NCBI GenBank assembly: GCA_019426215.1
Contig: CM033393.1
Coordinates: 27,220,591-27,284,590 of the forward strand
DNA from: Buddleja alternifolia
Lineage: Eukaryota > Streptophyta > Magnoliopsida > Lamiales > Scrophulariaceae
Direction of reading: 5' to 3'
Length of the DNA: 64,000 nucleotides
The translations under genes were made by a program, and so were the position numbers. The notes under the pieces are model-generated. The model was not told the origin of the DNA. It was given only the letters and a program-made list of their open reading frames with translations, and did not search any database. Shown here piece by piece: positions 45,764 to 56,805 of the stretch (position 1 is the stretch's first letter; each line of letters starts with the position of its first letter).

Positions 45764-48700
45764 TTAGCACTTGGACAACACCCACACAGTTAGACACCTT
45801 TGAAGAGGGCGAGAATCGCGATGTGTCGCCCCAAGAAAGCACTGCCCACCTTAAGACCCTGGCGTCCAACACCAAGGATGGAGCCTCCCACGTACGTCAA
45901 GTGACGCAAGCATGGGTGCCAAGAGTGGAGAAGGACGTGCCAAAGGCCAAGCATGAAAGAACCACCCCTTGGAGATAACCCCCAACTTAACAAGCTACTA
46001 TGCCAAATAGGGCACCAAGAGGTACCTAGTAAAAGTTAGTTTATTTCATTCTTTTAATTTTTGCTTCCCTTGAACTACTATGGAGTTGGCCACAAGCCAA
46101 GCGTCTAAGGTGCCTTCGAGCGCCTCCTTCTATGTCACTATGCATGTTGAACATCACATGTGTATACGACAATACAAGTTTATAAAACGATGAATGTTGA
46201 ATGATTTAACACACCACTAAGTGCTCCTCGGAATCAATATTTCTGACCGAGGCCAAAAATCGATTAATACAGGCCCCCTCTAGAGGCCGATATAGGTAGC
46301 AAGACGAAAGCTCCCCGAACTTGCGAAGTTTTGGTAAAGGACTTGTTGCACACCTTATAACCCTTCCAGGAGTATAAGAAAGAGGTATAAGCTCTAATAA
46401 AGTAGAAGCCCCCCCCCCTGGATACAAAATACGCTCCAGATTGAGATTATACATAACAATCTACTATTAAAAATAATGATTCATTCACACAAAAAAACAA
46501 CAATAGCTCATAATTAATCACCCCATAAAAACCTTACTCCTAAATGTTTTGCTCATGGAAAAGGCATTAAGGAGTGGGGGGCAAGGAGGTGTAGGCTATT
46601 GCGTCTAAAAATTAAAACACGTCATGGAAAGGCTATATAAGCACCCGTAACACCTTACTAAAGCCACAAGGCACACAGTGGAAGATGTCATGAACAGTGC
46701 TTTAGGCACCCCACCAGGGCCGCAAGGCAACATGGAATCAACTAAGTAATCCACCTAGTATTTTCAAGGCCACTAGGTAGAAAGTAAGAACTCACCATTG
46801 GCCAAGCGTTAAGTAAGGGTGACCACGAGCACCACTGATCTTTACTTGAATTTTGAGGTGCCCATGTGCACCCCCGTACATTTTTGCATTAATGTTTGGA
46901 TACTTCTGAACTTTCGCTATCTGTTTGTCAAGTGCCAAGAGGCACCTTTCTCATTATACTACGATGTATGTTTGTTTTATTTGATAGCATGCTACCACAT
47001 CATTTATGAATGGGGGCGTCATTAATGAATGGGTGAATTAACAACACCCAAAACACTCCTCGGAACCAATGTTTCCTACCGAAGCTACTCAAAAAAATTT
47101 TAAACCCCCTTTTTCGAGGCCAACATAGGTGGAGCAACAAAAGCCCCCCGAACCCCTTAGAGCTCGGTTGAGGCTAGCCCACCTTATGATCCTTCCAGTA
47201 GTAACAAGAGGGAATGAGGTTTGAAAAAGTACCCCCCTCCAACATGAATTCTGGACTGAGATCATATCAATGTGGCTAGCATGATAATTCACCTCATGCC
47301 ACAAATAAATAACACCTGTGGCTATTCAAGCATCCTACAATTCAAAGTGTAGCAAACTCCTAATGAGTGGGGGGCACTATAATTTTAACAATTGGACGTT
47401 GGCTTACAAACCTACACAGCTAATAGTACCAAAACTAATAGCCCCCCACGCCTAAAAAACTAAAGGTTGTCAAAAGACCAAGAAATACGGTAAACGAATA
47501 AGTGCGTAAGGCGCTTACAAAAATCAAATGTCACCCTAGTAATAATTCTGCAAGGCTGCAAGCCTCAAGGTAGCGGACCTCGAGTTTACAAGGGTCGACA
47601 CTCAATACAGAAGGCCTAACGCTCACCCTTATTTAACCACCCATGTATGGATGTTCATCTAAACGGAGGAACACTATACACAATGTAAAATACACCCAAT
47701 GTTGGTAAGCCTACATGAGAAACACCCCTCACGAACTTACTCCTAAATATTTTAGAGCACATATTAAGGAGTAGACTAGGGGGGCAAGGAGATATAAATA
47801 GCTAGCTAGTGGTTACTATTTCCTTGCGTTGATTTTTTGCTACTGCTGTTAATATATTTAGAGATAGGACACTGGCCGGACATATGATTGAGTGCTTATA
47901 GCACCCCGCACTATGCTATTTTACCTTTAGTAATTTTAATCCTTGAAGCTAAATGCCTCCAATAGAGGTATTATTCAATCAAACATGACCCCCCTTTAGA
48001 GGTCATTATAGGTGGAACAACAAAAATTCCCCGAGCCACCAAAGACTCCAACGAGGATTGTCCAGCTAATAATCCTTCCAGGAATACCGAGAGAGGCCGA
48101 GGCTCCACAAAAAATCTCCCCCCTCCCACCAAAGTCCTGGATTGAGATTGTACAAATAAAACTATATGGTGACCAACGTCACACTAAAAAATAAAAACAA
48201 GTGAGGCAACTCAAGCCTCAAAATATAACGTGGTCACGAAGAACCATGCCACCAAACACGTCGCCCATTCAAAGGCGCAAATAAGTGAAAAATTCATAAA
48301 GGCTAACAAGAATAATAAGTTAACATAGAAAACCTGCCTTGAGCATAGCAACGCCACCCTTGGCAGTGGAGAACTTGCCATGGGCATAATAACGCCACCA
48401 TTAGCACCCTAACAAAGCTCATGAGGCATATAAAAAGGCCATAAGTCGCCTAGGGTAAGTCTCCCCTGGTAAACACCCGTGAGGTTATAAGCCCTAGGAA
48501 GCACCCCGGGAAGATGCCTCAAGGCGCAAGCCTCGCGGTCGACCACGAGGAAGGCAACAGGGTACAAAAAGTAAAGACTTACTCAAATCCTAAAAAGGTT
48601 CATTGTGTAAAGTCACGAGCAAATATTCCATGTGCAATAGAATAAAGCACAATAAAATGGCAGAAGCTAACATAGCTCATAATCAATCAAGCCAGCTCAA

Positions 48701-49484
48701 GTCTTGCTAAGAAAACAAAATTGAGAAAGAGTCCTGAAGCAACACGCTCTGAGGCACTACATCGGGGTACGACTCTAGGGCCGCAAGGCAAGACAGTCGC
48801 GATGCAATGCCTTGCGGCACCCCGACCACAAGGACACACCTCGCAGCACCCGGTGCCTCGCGACACACTGGGGGCAGCCACGAAACGACCCCCTCGCCCA
48901 CCTCCATGGGCTCGTTATCGACCCCCTCTTGAAGGGAGGGACTCTCCTACCTAAGGGGAAAGAGAAATTTGGTATGTGGTCCTACCTACTTCATGGGTGT
49001 TACATAAGATAACATCCAACAAGCGCGAAAGGCCATAGGAAATAAATCTAACACTACAATAAGGGGAAAACAACCACCACGCTTAGAGGCCAAGGACTTT
49101 GCTCTCTCATTTCGAGGCAAAGGATCTAGCCCACTCACTATGGAATGAATGTCTTTGCTACCATACCTAGAGGCTAAAGACTTTGCCCCCTCATTTCGAG
49201 GCAAAGGACCTAGCCCACTCACTATGGAATGAATGTCTTTGCTACCATACCTAGAGGCTAAAGACTTTGCCCCCTCATTTCGAGGCAAAGGACCTAGCCC
49301 ACTGGCCACGGAGCGAAGGCCCTTGGCCCCTCATCTCGAGGCAAGGGACCTCGTCACCACACCTCGAGGCCTAGGACCTTGCCTCCTCACCTCGAGGCAA
49401 AGGAACCTGCCCATTCACCATGACTCCTCATCTCGAGGCAAGAGACCTTGCCCCCTGGCTACCTCTGAGAGCAATTTCAATACA
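45764..49484 (+). repeat. Non-coding 3' region with three diverged repeats of about 0.84-0.89 kb
   Basis: Three blocks starting near 46208, 47050 and 47945 share an ordered set of words: (c)tcctcgga(a)tcaat, gaggcc...taggtgg, aacaaaa(g)cccccg, aatccttccag, gga(c)tgagat. At the unit ends, ttactcctaaat...ttaaggagt with ggggggcaaggaga recurs. Small ORFs on both strands here have no recognisable content. Confidence 0.7.
49085..49310 (+). repeat. 84-bp tandem repeat, two full copies and a partial third
   Basis: Units at 49085-49168 and 49169-49252 are nearly identical; a third begins at 49253 and drifts into shorter relatives of tcgaggcaaaggacc that continue to about 49455. Confidence 0.9.
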
Positions 49485-49620
49485 TAACGACGAATTGATA
49501 TGATCCCTATACATCGAGTACGTAGGCAACTCGCATGATTAGCGAGTGCAGTTTATACATTCATCAACCCTTAACCTAGTTTGTCGTGAGTTGGATCAGA
49601 TTCTCTATCCTACGTGGTAA
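49485..49620 (+). repeat. LTR-like end of the Tat/Ogre derivative
   Basis: Contains atcgagtacgtaggcaac and cgcatgattagcgagtg, words I associate with the R-U5 part of Tat/Ogre LTRs. No matching 5' copy is in the window. Confidence 0.45.
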
Positions 49621-50004
49621 ATCACGTGTTATTTACTGACTGACGAATTTTACTATCATCAATAAAAGAGAAAATTTTGTACTACGTCAAATTCATTACA
49701 TATGGTTAATTCTATTTGTGAACTCTCTAGAAATTGCTCATATATTAATAAGAATGTTTGCAGTTCATTAATCGGTTACAATCTCAATCAAGTTTAGATA
49801 GGGAAAATAAAAGAAAAGGGAAAAGAGGATAAAAAAATAAAGAAAGGAGTAGTCCGTGTGAATTCAGAAGCTAAGGGGGGCAAAACTACAATTACTGAGC
49901 ACATTGACCTACTGACAGACAAAAAGCGCAATGGCTTGTCATCGTAAAAGTGTTGTCATGATATGTAATTTAGGTTGGATTGGAATATCTCTCACACTGC
50001 AATC
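49621..50004. other. Intergenic stretch without recognised content
   Basis: AT-rich; an A/G-rich run at 49800-49880. No frame, repeat or transposon end identified. Confidence 0.5.
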
Positions 50005-50021
50005 AATACATAAGCAACTCT

Positions 50022-50200
50022 ATCGACAAGTGGTTGGTTTGAGTAATTCGACACTCTTATCATTTAAGCAAAGATCGAGTGTTTGATTCCTTATAGATAG
50101 AGTTTTAATTGGGAGTGCTTTAACTTTTTGTGGGCCGCCTCAGGACGAACAGAATTGCCATCTCAATGTGATTAAGGGATACGTTTGTTAAAAAAAAAAA
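50022..50200 (+). mobile_element. tRNA-derived SINE with 17-bp target duplication
   Basis: Flanked by aatacataagcaactct at 50005-50021 and again at 50200-50216. It has an A-box-like start (tggttggtttgag), a B-box-like gtgtttgattcc and an A-run tail at 50191-50200. Length of about 180 bp is usual for plant SINEs. Confidence 0.8.
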
Positions 50201-50218
50201 ATACATAAGCAACTCTTT

Positions 50219-50582
50219 GGGAATAAATGCAAAAAACCCCCTGTGTTACGACTTTTTTGCTGAAAACCCCTTGTGATCATGAAATAACCTAATCACTCCC
50301 TGTGTTCTTAAAGAAGTCTGCAAAAAGCAATTTTTTCTTAAAAAACGAGCATGTTTTTCGTGTTTTTTTACATCTACTGATATGCTTATTTGTCATTTAT
50401 ACACTCCCCAAACAATATAAAAGGTAAAATAGTGTTATTCACCAAAAACCACATATTTATTTCTATCTTTTTAGCAAAAAGTGACTTTTTGCATACTCTT
50501 TTAAGAATACAGGGGTGATTAGGATATTTCATTATAACATGGGGTTTTTAGCTAAAAAGTCATAATTTTAGCATTTATCCCC
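50219..50582. mobile_element. MULE-type MITE with long terminal inverted repeats
   Basis: A 364-bp element starts gggaataaatgc and ends gcatttatcccc. The outer 115 bp or so are inverted repeats of each other (shared words: gactttttngct, aaaacccc, cctaatcac, gcaaaaag). A perfect 9-bp duplication caactcttt flanks it (50210-50218 and 50583-50591). A 9-bp duplication with long TIRs is the signature of Mutator-like MITEs. Its target overlaps the right duplication of the SINE. Confidence 0.88.
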
Positions 50583-50591
50583 CAACTCTTT

Positions 50592-50960
50592 GGCGGGATA
50601 ATGAGGCAAATGAGCTTAAAATGCACAATGTACTCATCACATAGCCCTCATTCTCAAAATAGACCTCCCCCATAGTCCTCATCCAAATATTCAACTTGAA
50701 ATACCTATTTTGCCCTTACTTTTATTTATACTAATAATAATAAGAAAAAATCTAATATTTAATTAATACCTAAATTAACCTTGATACTCCAATTCTATCC
50801 CGGTATCGGTTTGCCTCCAATTCACCTCCAAATCGCGCCGTTCCATCGTCTACAACTTGGCCGTTTCGATTGGCCGTTCCGTTCGTTCCCAAATTGGGCC
50901 CGTAGTATCCCAACGGTATAGAGGTAAGATAAATGAGAGTAATGTTATTAAGAATTTGAT
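50592..50960. other. Non-coding stretch at the left edge of the repeat mosaic
   Basis: No recognised frame. The start (ctcaaaatagacctccc) faintly resembles the reverse complement of 58080-58105, which may mark the ends of a larger element; not demonstrated. Confidence 0.3.
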
Positions 50961-51290
50961 TGTTTGAGTTTGTTGGTTGATTAAAAGTTTGATTGTTTGA
51001 ATTTGTTGGAGATAGTAATGAATTATGTAAACAAGGTGTTCGACGAAATGCTTGATAGAGATTCTCTCATTAGTTTGCATTGAAAAGGGTGTTTTTAGGC
51101 TCTTAACATGTGATTTTGTAATTGTAGCATTAATTGGATTGTCATTTGTGTGTTGAAAGTTTAATTGTTTGAATTTTTTGGAGATAGAGATGAATTATGT
51201 AGACAAAGTGTTCGACGAAATGCTTGATAGATATTCTCTCGTGAAATTTAAAGTTTAAGTATTTGTTTGATATTGTATTTGATCCATTTG
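50960..51290 (+). repeat. Two tandem PPR-derived fragments
   Basis: Two direct copies (about 50985-51080 and 51160-51290) share gaattatgta and gttcgacgaaatgcttgata. In frame they encode NKVFDEMLDRDSL and DKVFDEMLDRYSL, matching the KVFDEMP(E/D)RD hallmark of plant pentatricopeptide repeat proteins. The second copy, with its downstream 45 bp, is also present in inverted orientation at 57609-57700. There is no PPR array, so these are fragments. Confidence 0.7.
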
Positions 51291-51459
51291 ATCTATTTGA
51301 TCTACCTCTTTAAGTCAATTTGATTTATGGCTTCAATTTTTTATAATGATTTTGTTAAATTTGAGATAATGGTTGTCTTGAAAAAAGGAAAAAAATAATG
51401 GTGTATTATGTGTACAATATAACATAAATTACTAGCATTTTGATGTCATTCGTTACTAA

Positions 51460-51660
51460 TTGTATTATATAATAACTGTGTTTATCTATTTTTTTAGGAA
51501 AATGTCTGATTTTTTGATATACTATTTATACAATGGTGAGTGGAATGTGAAAGCGGGAGACTTTGGAGCACGACAATGTGAATGGTTGTCAAGGAATAAT
51601 TATAAAATGCTAAGTTTTCTGCTAACTGGAGTTCATCCAAAGTCGATGATACGTTCCTAG
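51460..51660 (+). CDS. Short hypothetical ORF, unknown
   Basis: 66 codons; the internal Met at MSDFLIYYLYNGEW is the likelier start. There is a G-rich YNGEWNVKAGDFGARQ segment. Not recognised. It sits just upstream of the telomere-word tandem repeat and may be a remnant of a transposon-carried gene. Reality as a gene is doubtful. Confidence 0.2.
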   Translation: MYYIITVFIYFFRKMSDFLIYYLYNGEWNVKAGDFGARQCEWLSRNNYKMLSFLLTGVHPKSMIRS

Positions 51661-51716
51661 TGAGCCGTCTGAGTGGATTATCCCCGCTGAAATAGAGTCA
51701 AATGTTGTTGAAGCTC

Positions 51717-52978
51717 CTCCTTGCGTAGAAAAGTGTGGAGCGATTCGGAAACTACGATATCAATCTGATAGAGAAAAAGGGAAAAGCCGCAAAAAACGTG
51801 TGAAAGATCCGTCAACCTTCTAAACAATTGTTTTGTATTGTGTATTTTGTATTTTTTATGTGATGATTCTTTCTCTAGAGACATTAGTAGTTCAACATTG
51901 TAATATATACATTAGTAGTTACAATTGTTTTGATTGACATTTGTGTTTCCCAAAATATATATATATCATGTGTCAATGTGTACATATACAACATATTTAT
52001 CTAAAGGATATTGCTACATATGTAATTTTAATAATTTCAATTTATGAATTGTGATGAGCTATAACAACTTAAGTAATGTTAAATATAAAACCATCTGACA
52101 TAGTTCATTATGATGGATAATAATAATATATTCATTTGCTATTCTAAATAATATATTCATTTTCTAATCTAAACCATTAACCCTAAACCCTAAACTGTAA
52201 ACCCTAAACCCTCCTTGAGTAGAAAAGCGTGGAGCGATTCGGAAACTACGATATCAATCTGGTGGAGAAAAAGGAAAAAATCACAAAAAACGTATGAAAG
52301 ATCCATCAACCTTCTAAACAATTGTTTTGTATTGTGTATTTTGTATTTTTTATGTGATGATTCTTTCTCTAGAGACATTAGTAGTTCAACATTGTAATAT
52401 ATACATTAGTAGTTACAATTGTGATAAACTATAACTACTTAAGTAATGTTTAATATAAAACCATCCGACATAGTTCATTATGATGAATAATAATAATATA
52501 TTCATTTTTTATTCTAAATAATATATTCATTTTCTATTCTAAACCATTAACCCTAAACCCCAATCCCTAAACTGTAAACCCTAAACCCTCCTTGCATAGA
52601 AAAACGTGAAGCGATTCGAAAACTACGATATCCATCTGGTGGAGAAAAAAGAAAAAGCCACAAAAAATGTGTGAAAGATCCATCAACCTTCTAAACAATT
52701 GTTTTGTATTGTGTATTTTGTATTTTTATGTGATGATTCTTTCTCTAGAGACATTAGTAGCTCAACATTGTAATATATACATTAGTAGTTACAATTGTGA
52801 TGAACTATAACTACTTAAGTAATGTTTAATATAAAACCATCCGACATAGTTCATTATGATGGATAATAATAATATATTCATTTTTTATTCTAAATAATAT
52901 ATTCATTTTCTATTCTAAACCATTAACCCTAAACTCTAATCCCTAAACCCTAAACTAATAAACCTAAACCCTTAACAG
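51717..52978 (+). repeat. Three tandem units (0.38-0.49 kb) with telomere-like ccctaaa junctions
   Basis: Units begin ctccttg(c/a)(g/a)tagaaaa at 51717, 52211 and 52588. Shared order: gcgattcg(g)aaactacga, gatccatcaaccttctaaac, ttgttttgtattgtgtat, ttctctagagacattagta, then aaccattaaccctaaaccc. The first unit carries about 110 extra bp. Each unit ends in two to four degenerate copies of ccctaaa, the plant telomere word, so the junctions look like short interstitial telomeric repeats. Confidence 0.85.
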
Positions 52979-53089
52979 TAAAAAGAAAAAAAGATAAGAA
53001 TATATATTGTAAGGGCCTATGGGCAAGAATAAATATTGTGTAATAGTGAAAAGTGGTGAAAAAAAATAGGTTAAAAAAAAAATTATTTG

Positions 53090-53197
53090 GCACCATGGTG
53101 CCGACAACTTGGCACCATTGTGCCGAGTAGTCTGCCTAAGGCAGGATACTTGGCACCATGGTGCTGAAAATTCGGCACCGTGGTGCCAAACAAATTT
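53090..53197. repeat. Palindrome cluster 1: GGCACCATGGTGCC words
   Basis: Four copies or variants of the 14-bp perfect palindrome GGCACCATGGTGCC (for example ggcaccattgtgcc, ggcaccgtggtgcc) in about 105 bp. Midway sits another palindrome, ctgcctaaggcag. Confidence 0.95.
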
Positions 53198-53455
53198 GGC
53201 CTAATTTTAAATTTTCCGCCCAAATTTGATTTTTCCCGCCCAATTGATTTTTGAATTTTTTGTCACATTGATACACTTTTTACCCATTCATACACATTCA
53301 ATATTCTCAAAAAAAAAATCCCTCCCTTATTCCTTCATTGCAAAAACATTCCAAGCTTCCAAAGTAGAGAAAAAAAAAGTCCCTCATTGCAAAGAAGACG
53401 TACATCCCGCCCCATCCCATCAATCCCGAGTAAGTTATCTCTAATCTTATCTAGT
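53198..53455 (+). other. 5'-UTR-like stretch
   Basis: Pyrimidine-rich, A-rich DNA with a good splice donor context cccgagtaagtt near 53425; it could be the untranslated first exon of the unit carrying the DUF295 fragment. No convincing protein. Confidence 0.3.
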
Positions 53456-54290
53456 TTTAGTATTTAGGTTTTGATGAAACGGGTTGAATTTATAACCAAA
53501 GTGAATTCGTTATTAATAAGGTTTAAGGAGAGATTACATTCATGCAATTTTACGGGGAAAAATTATGATTTTGTTGTTTATTTGTATAACCTTGGCCTTA
53601 TTTGTTGTTTATTGATTAATTGAGTCGGAAAAATGAAATCTTTAGTAAGTTTTAGTAGCCAATTTTATGGGCAAAATTTATCAGTATATTGTTTGTTTGC
53701 GACTTTGTTGTTTCTCTGTGGGTAGAGATGGATAGCCTTAAAGATAGAACATTGTTTCTTGAGGATGAATGTTGTATGTGGGTAACTTCAAGCAAAATGG
53801 GGTGCAGGAAAAATTGCATCTACTTTACACATTACAGAGTAGATGATTGGTTTGTATATGAAATGAAATAACTCAAATTTTTCCAGCTTTTGGAAATGGA
53901 AATTGGGAAACGAAGAAACGGGACGAATCAATGGAAGACGAACCTAACTAATTTCAAGGCAATGGCTCAATCCCACTTCCAAAATCTTGTCATAAAATCA
54001 CAGGCGTTGGATCATGCTAAGTGAAGTTAAGATTTGGTAGTTAAGTTTTGATGAAACGGTTGAATTTATAACCAAAGTGAATTCGTTGTTAATAAGGTTT
54101 AAGGAGAGATTACATTCATGCAATTTAATGGGGAAAAATTATGATTCTAATGTTTTTTTGTATAACCTTGGCCTAAATTGTTGTTTTTTGATTAATTGAG
54201 TTAGAAAAATGAAATCTTTAGTTAGTTTTAATAGTCAATTTTATGGGCAAAATTTATCATTATATTGTTTGTTTGCGACTTTGTATAATC
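53456..54290 (+). repeat. Direct repeat of about 250 bp (two copies)
   Basis: 53465-53712 and 54040-54288 share gttttgatgaaacggg, aaccaaagtgaattcgtt, taaggtttaaggagagatta and ttatgggcaaaatttatca with about 10% differences and small indels. The DUF295 fragment lies between the copies. A third, partial copy of the aaggagagat word is at 54898. Confidence 0.88.
53689..53871 (+). pseudogene. F-box/DUF295 (SKIP23-like) C-terminal fragment
   Basis: The frame includes WVEMDSLKDRTLFLEDECC and GCRKNCIYFTHY, then WFVYEMK. Plant F-box DUF295 proteins share LGD.ALFLG, a serine-rich turn, then G...NCIYFTDD near the C terminus; here about 50 residues match this layout. The F-box and most of the domain are missing, so it is a captured fragment or pseudogene. 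Confidence 0.6.
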
Positions 54291-55136
54291 TTGACATTAT
54301 GTGTTGTTTATTGGCTAATTGCATTGACAAAAAATTTACCTTAAAAAAATAATGGTTCTTATTGTTTGATTGTGTAGCATTGACATTATATGATCCGTGT
54401 GTAATTCACTAGTTTATTCAAGCTCTTGCCAATGCAATTTCTGAGTCAAAAAAAGGGAATCTTCAGTTAGTTTTTGGTGGTAATTTTTTTTGATGAAATG
54501 GGTTGAATCAAGAGCTATTAACGCTAATCACCCCCCATGTCATGCAAAAGTGGCACTTTAGTCCCTCTTGTTAAAAAAATTATCACTTTCATCCCTCATG
54601 TCCATAATTTGTATCCAGATGGTCCTTTTTTCGACATTCCGACCAGATTTTCCAGCTTCCCACGGGAAAATAGGGCTATCCACGTATATATCATGCGCGT
54701 CTTCACGAGAAAATTCATAACTCATTGTAGAAAACTCGGATTCATGAACCGTTTTCTTCACATGAAACTAGACACATAGGTCTATCCATGCATAAATTGC
54801 ACATAATCAGGAGACGTTTAGAACAAAGCAATTTTGTATTATGGTTCTTATTGTTTGATTGAACATTGACATGATTTGATCCTTATCCTATAGGGTTTAA
54901 GGAGAGATACCGTTGCCGCCTCATTTTGGCCTCGTAATGTAAGAAGCTTTTCTTATTAAATGTCTTTTTCTTATGATGATTGATACCATCTTTAGTATTA
55001 GTCCTTTCTTGTGTTTACCATCGAATTAATACAGGTAGTCAAATGTATTTTGATAAGTTAAGAATAGGGAATGGTTTCCGAATCTAAATGTTTCATATTT
55101 TTTTAGTTTCTTAAAGGGGATGTTTGTTGTCGTCTT
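54291..55136. other. Non-coding stretch with a dispersed repeat
   Basis: 54525-54780 has tcaccccccatgtcatgc and agtccctcttgtt words of a kind dispersed in plant genomes, but ends and duplications were not found. The rest is AT-rich and without recognised content. Confidence 0.35.
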
Positions 55137-55343
55137 GTGAAAGTCAGACCTTCTTTGATGAATATAAAAATCGACAACATGACTGAGGAAAATAGTATGA
55201 TTCAGCTGTTGAATATCATCATACAAGAGAGAGACAATGAAGTGAAGCAACAACATGACTGTGATGACTTTGACGATTTCCATCGATCCAGCAATTCTGA
55301 AAACGAGGATGAGGCATTTGGTGTGGAGTGTGATCGCATTTAA
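55137..55343 (+). CDS. Short hypothetical ORF, acidic C terminus
   Basis: 68 codons, helix-prone N-terminal half (ENSMIQLLNIIIQERDNEV) and an Asp/Glu/Ser-rich end (DCDDFDDFHRSSNSENEDEA). Not recognised. A splice acceptor-like context upstream suggests it could be a last exon of the same captured unit as the DUF295 piece; unproven. Confidence 0.25.
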   Translation: MKVRPSLMNIKIDNMTEENSMIQLLNIIIQERDNEVKQQHDCDDFDDFHRSSNSENEDEAFGVECDRI

Positions 55344-55350
55344 TGAACAT

Positions 55351-55503
55351 GTTGTTTAAATTGTTAATTGTGTGTAATTTTCATAACCAGTAGAGACAAT
55401 TTCATAGTTTGTGTAAAATGTTTAATGTTGTTTAAATTGTTAATTGTGTGTAATATTTGCTACTTATAGAGACAATTTCCCAATTTGTGTGTAATATTTA
55501 CTT
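55351..55503. repeat. 76-bp tandem repeat, two copies
   Basis: gttgtttaaattgttaattg recurs at 55351 and 55427 with shared tagagacaattt downstream. Confidence 0.85.
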
Positions 55504-55897
55504 TTGTGCAATGTTATAATTCGTGTGTAATCTTTTGCGTTAATTGCGATAGTTCTAACAAAACGATGTAGAGTACATGTCATCCAACTTTGCACTATAT
55601 TCAAAATAGACGGAAATATTGTTTTGTACGATCTAAAACATGTCATATATTCAACAACCTCTGTACATGTCCACTCCAACTGGGATTCACACAAAAATAC
55701 ACTTCAATAATTCAACTAGATAAACATTATTATGAATTGGAATTGGAAACCGCGGCCTAATCTATTCTTTTTCAGTAGGTCTATATAAGTAAGCTGGTTC
55801 ATATCAACTGTCATCGGACCCTAAATTGGAATTTGATAGGTCTTATTTCGATCGAATGCCCCGATCCGCTCGGTGATGCATGTAATAAGACCACCCA
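55504..55897. other. Stretch without recognised content
   Basis: No coding frame or repeat identified on either strand. Confidence 0.4.
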
Positions 55898-56300
55898 TCA
55901 GTAGTTGGCCCTTTTCGCGCATTTTTCGGTTTGAAAACAATACAGAACCCCGGCGGTACGAGCCCTTGTCGCCCCATATTTTAGAAGACAAAAGTGGTTC
56001 AGTACTGGGATGATAGAAGCAAAAATGATACCTGCATTATTATATACAAAATGTATTTCAGAAAATCCAGAAAATAACAAGAAAACAGTTGGAACATCTC
56101 TATCAGGCATCTCGTCGAACACCTTGCCTTCATTATGTAAGCATCTCCATTCTAGTAATAAATTAACACACAAGCATGCCCAATAATTAATTTGCCATTC
56201 TAAATCAAAAAACCCCCACATCTAATCACAACGAAACAACAAAATCTCCATCAGGCATTTCGTCGAACACCTTGCATTCATTATGTAGGCATGTATATTC
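55898..56300 (-). pseudogene. PPR-derived fragments in tandem (two copies)
   Basis: A minus-strand frame (56221-55898) encodes CVNLLLEWRCLHNEGKVFDE then MPDRDVPTVF, the PPR hallmark. About 150 bp away (56249-56300) a second copy encodes LHNECKVFDEMPDG. The copies also share acacaagcatgcccaataat. These are the inverse-oriented counterparts of the fragments at 50960-51290. Confidence 0.7.
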
Positions 56301-56469
56301 TAGCAATTAATTAATACACAAGCATGCCCAATAATCAATTTGCAATTCTAAAACAGAAAACCCCAATGATAATCACAACAAAAAACAACAACCACACGTA
56401 TTATGCAAAATTCATGCGTTACAAAAGGCCAAACAAAACAATTGAAGACCTTGTTTACAATTGTAAACC

Positions 56470-56600
56470 TTGAGTTGATGGAAGAGTGAGTTGATGGAGG
56501 CGTGCGTTGATTGAAGGCGAGACGATAGAGGGAGCGTGCTTTGATGGAAGACTGAGTTGATGGAAGGAACGATAGAAGTTGTTGCTTGCTTTGATGGTTT
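56470..56600. repeat. Degenerate gagttgatggaag repeat
   Basis: Six or so copies of g(a/c)(g/t)ttgatggaag in 130 bp. Confidence 0.7.
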
Positions 56601-56649
56601 TAATTTGCAATTCCCCGTCTGTTCTTTCCTTGGGGGACTATTTAATTGA

Positions 56650-56762
56650 AACTCGGCACCATGGTGCCTAAAACTTGGCACCATGGTGTCGAGTATCCTG
56701 CCTTAGGCAGGATAAACGGCACCATGGTGTCAAAAACTCGGCACCATGGTGCCGTTTATTTA
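56650..56762. repeat. Palindrome cluster 2: GGCACCATGGTGCC words
   Basis: Four copies/variants, again with the central palindrome ctgccttaggcag. The layout matches the reverse complement of cluster 1, including gagtatcctgcc next to the central palindrome. Confidence 0.95.
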
Positions 56763-56805
56763 CCTCAATTTTTATTTTTTATATTTTTCACACTTTTTTA
56801 ATACT

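Larger units (their letters stand above)
44226..49620 (+). mobile_element. Tat/Ogre-like Ty3/gypsy derivative with gag and long repeat-bearing 3' region
   Basis: Plus-strand gag (44260-45450) is joined to the end of a protease (to 45763). No RT, RNase H or integrase follows. The next 3.8 kb are non-coding with two scales of tandem repeat, then an LTR-like end (about 49490-49600) with the word gagtacgtaggcaactcgc, reminiscent of Tat/Ogre LTR ends. Tat/Ogre elements are known for tandem repeats downstream of pol, which fits. No 5' LTR is seen; it abuts the Copia element. Confidence 0.7.

Noticed and set aside
45790..48194. Small ORFs in the 3' region of the Tat/Ogre derivative
   Set aside because: They lie in diverged tandem repeats, occur on both strands and do not correspond between repeat copies.
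49085..49455. CRISPR-like regular repeats
   Set aside because: Units are contiguous 84-bp tandem repeats without unique spacers, in a plant retrotransposon.
51717..52978. A true telomere or chromosome end
   Set aside because: Only a few degenerate ccctaaa words occur per junction and unique sequence continues on both sides.
51460..55343. A Mutator or CACTA transposase gene in the 51-57 kb mosaic
   Set aside because: No DDE transposase, SWIM zinc finger or TNP2-type motif was seen in any frame; only short unknown ORFs and host-gene fragments are present.
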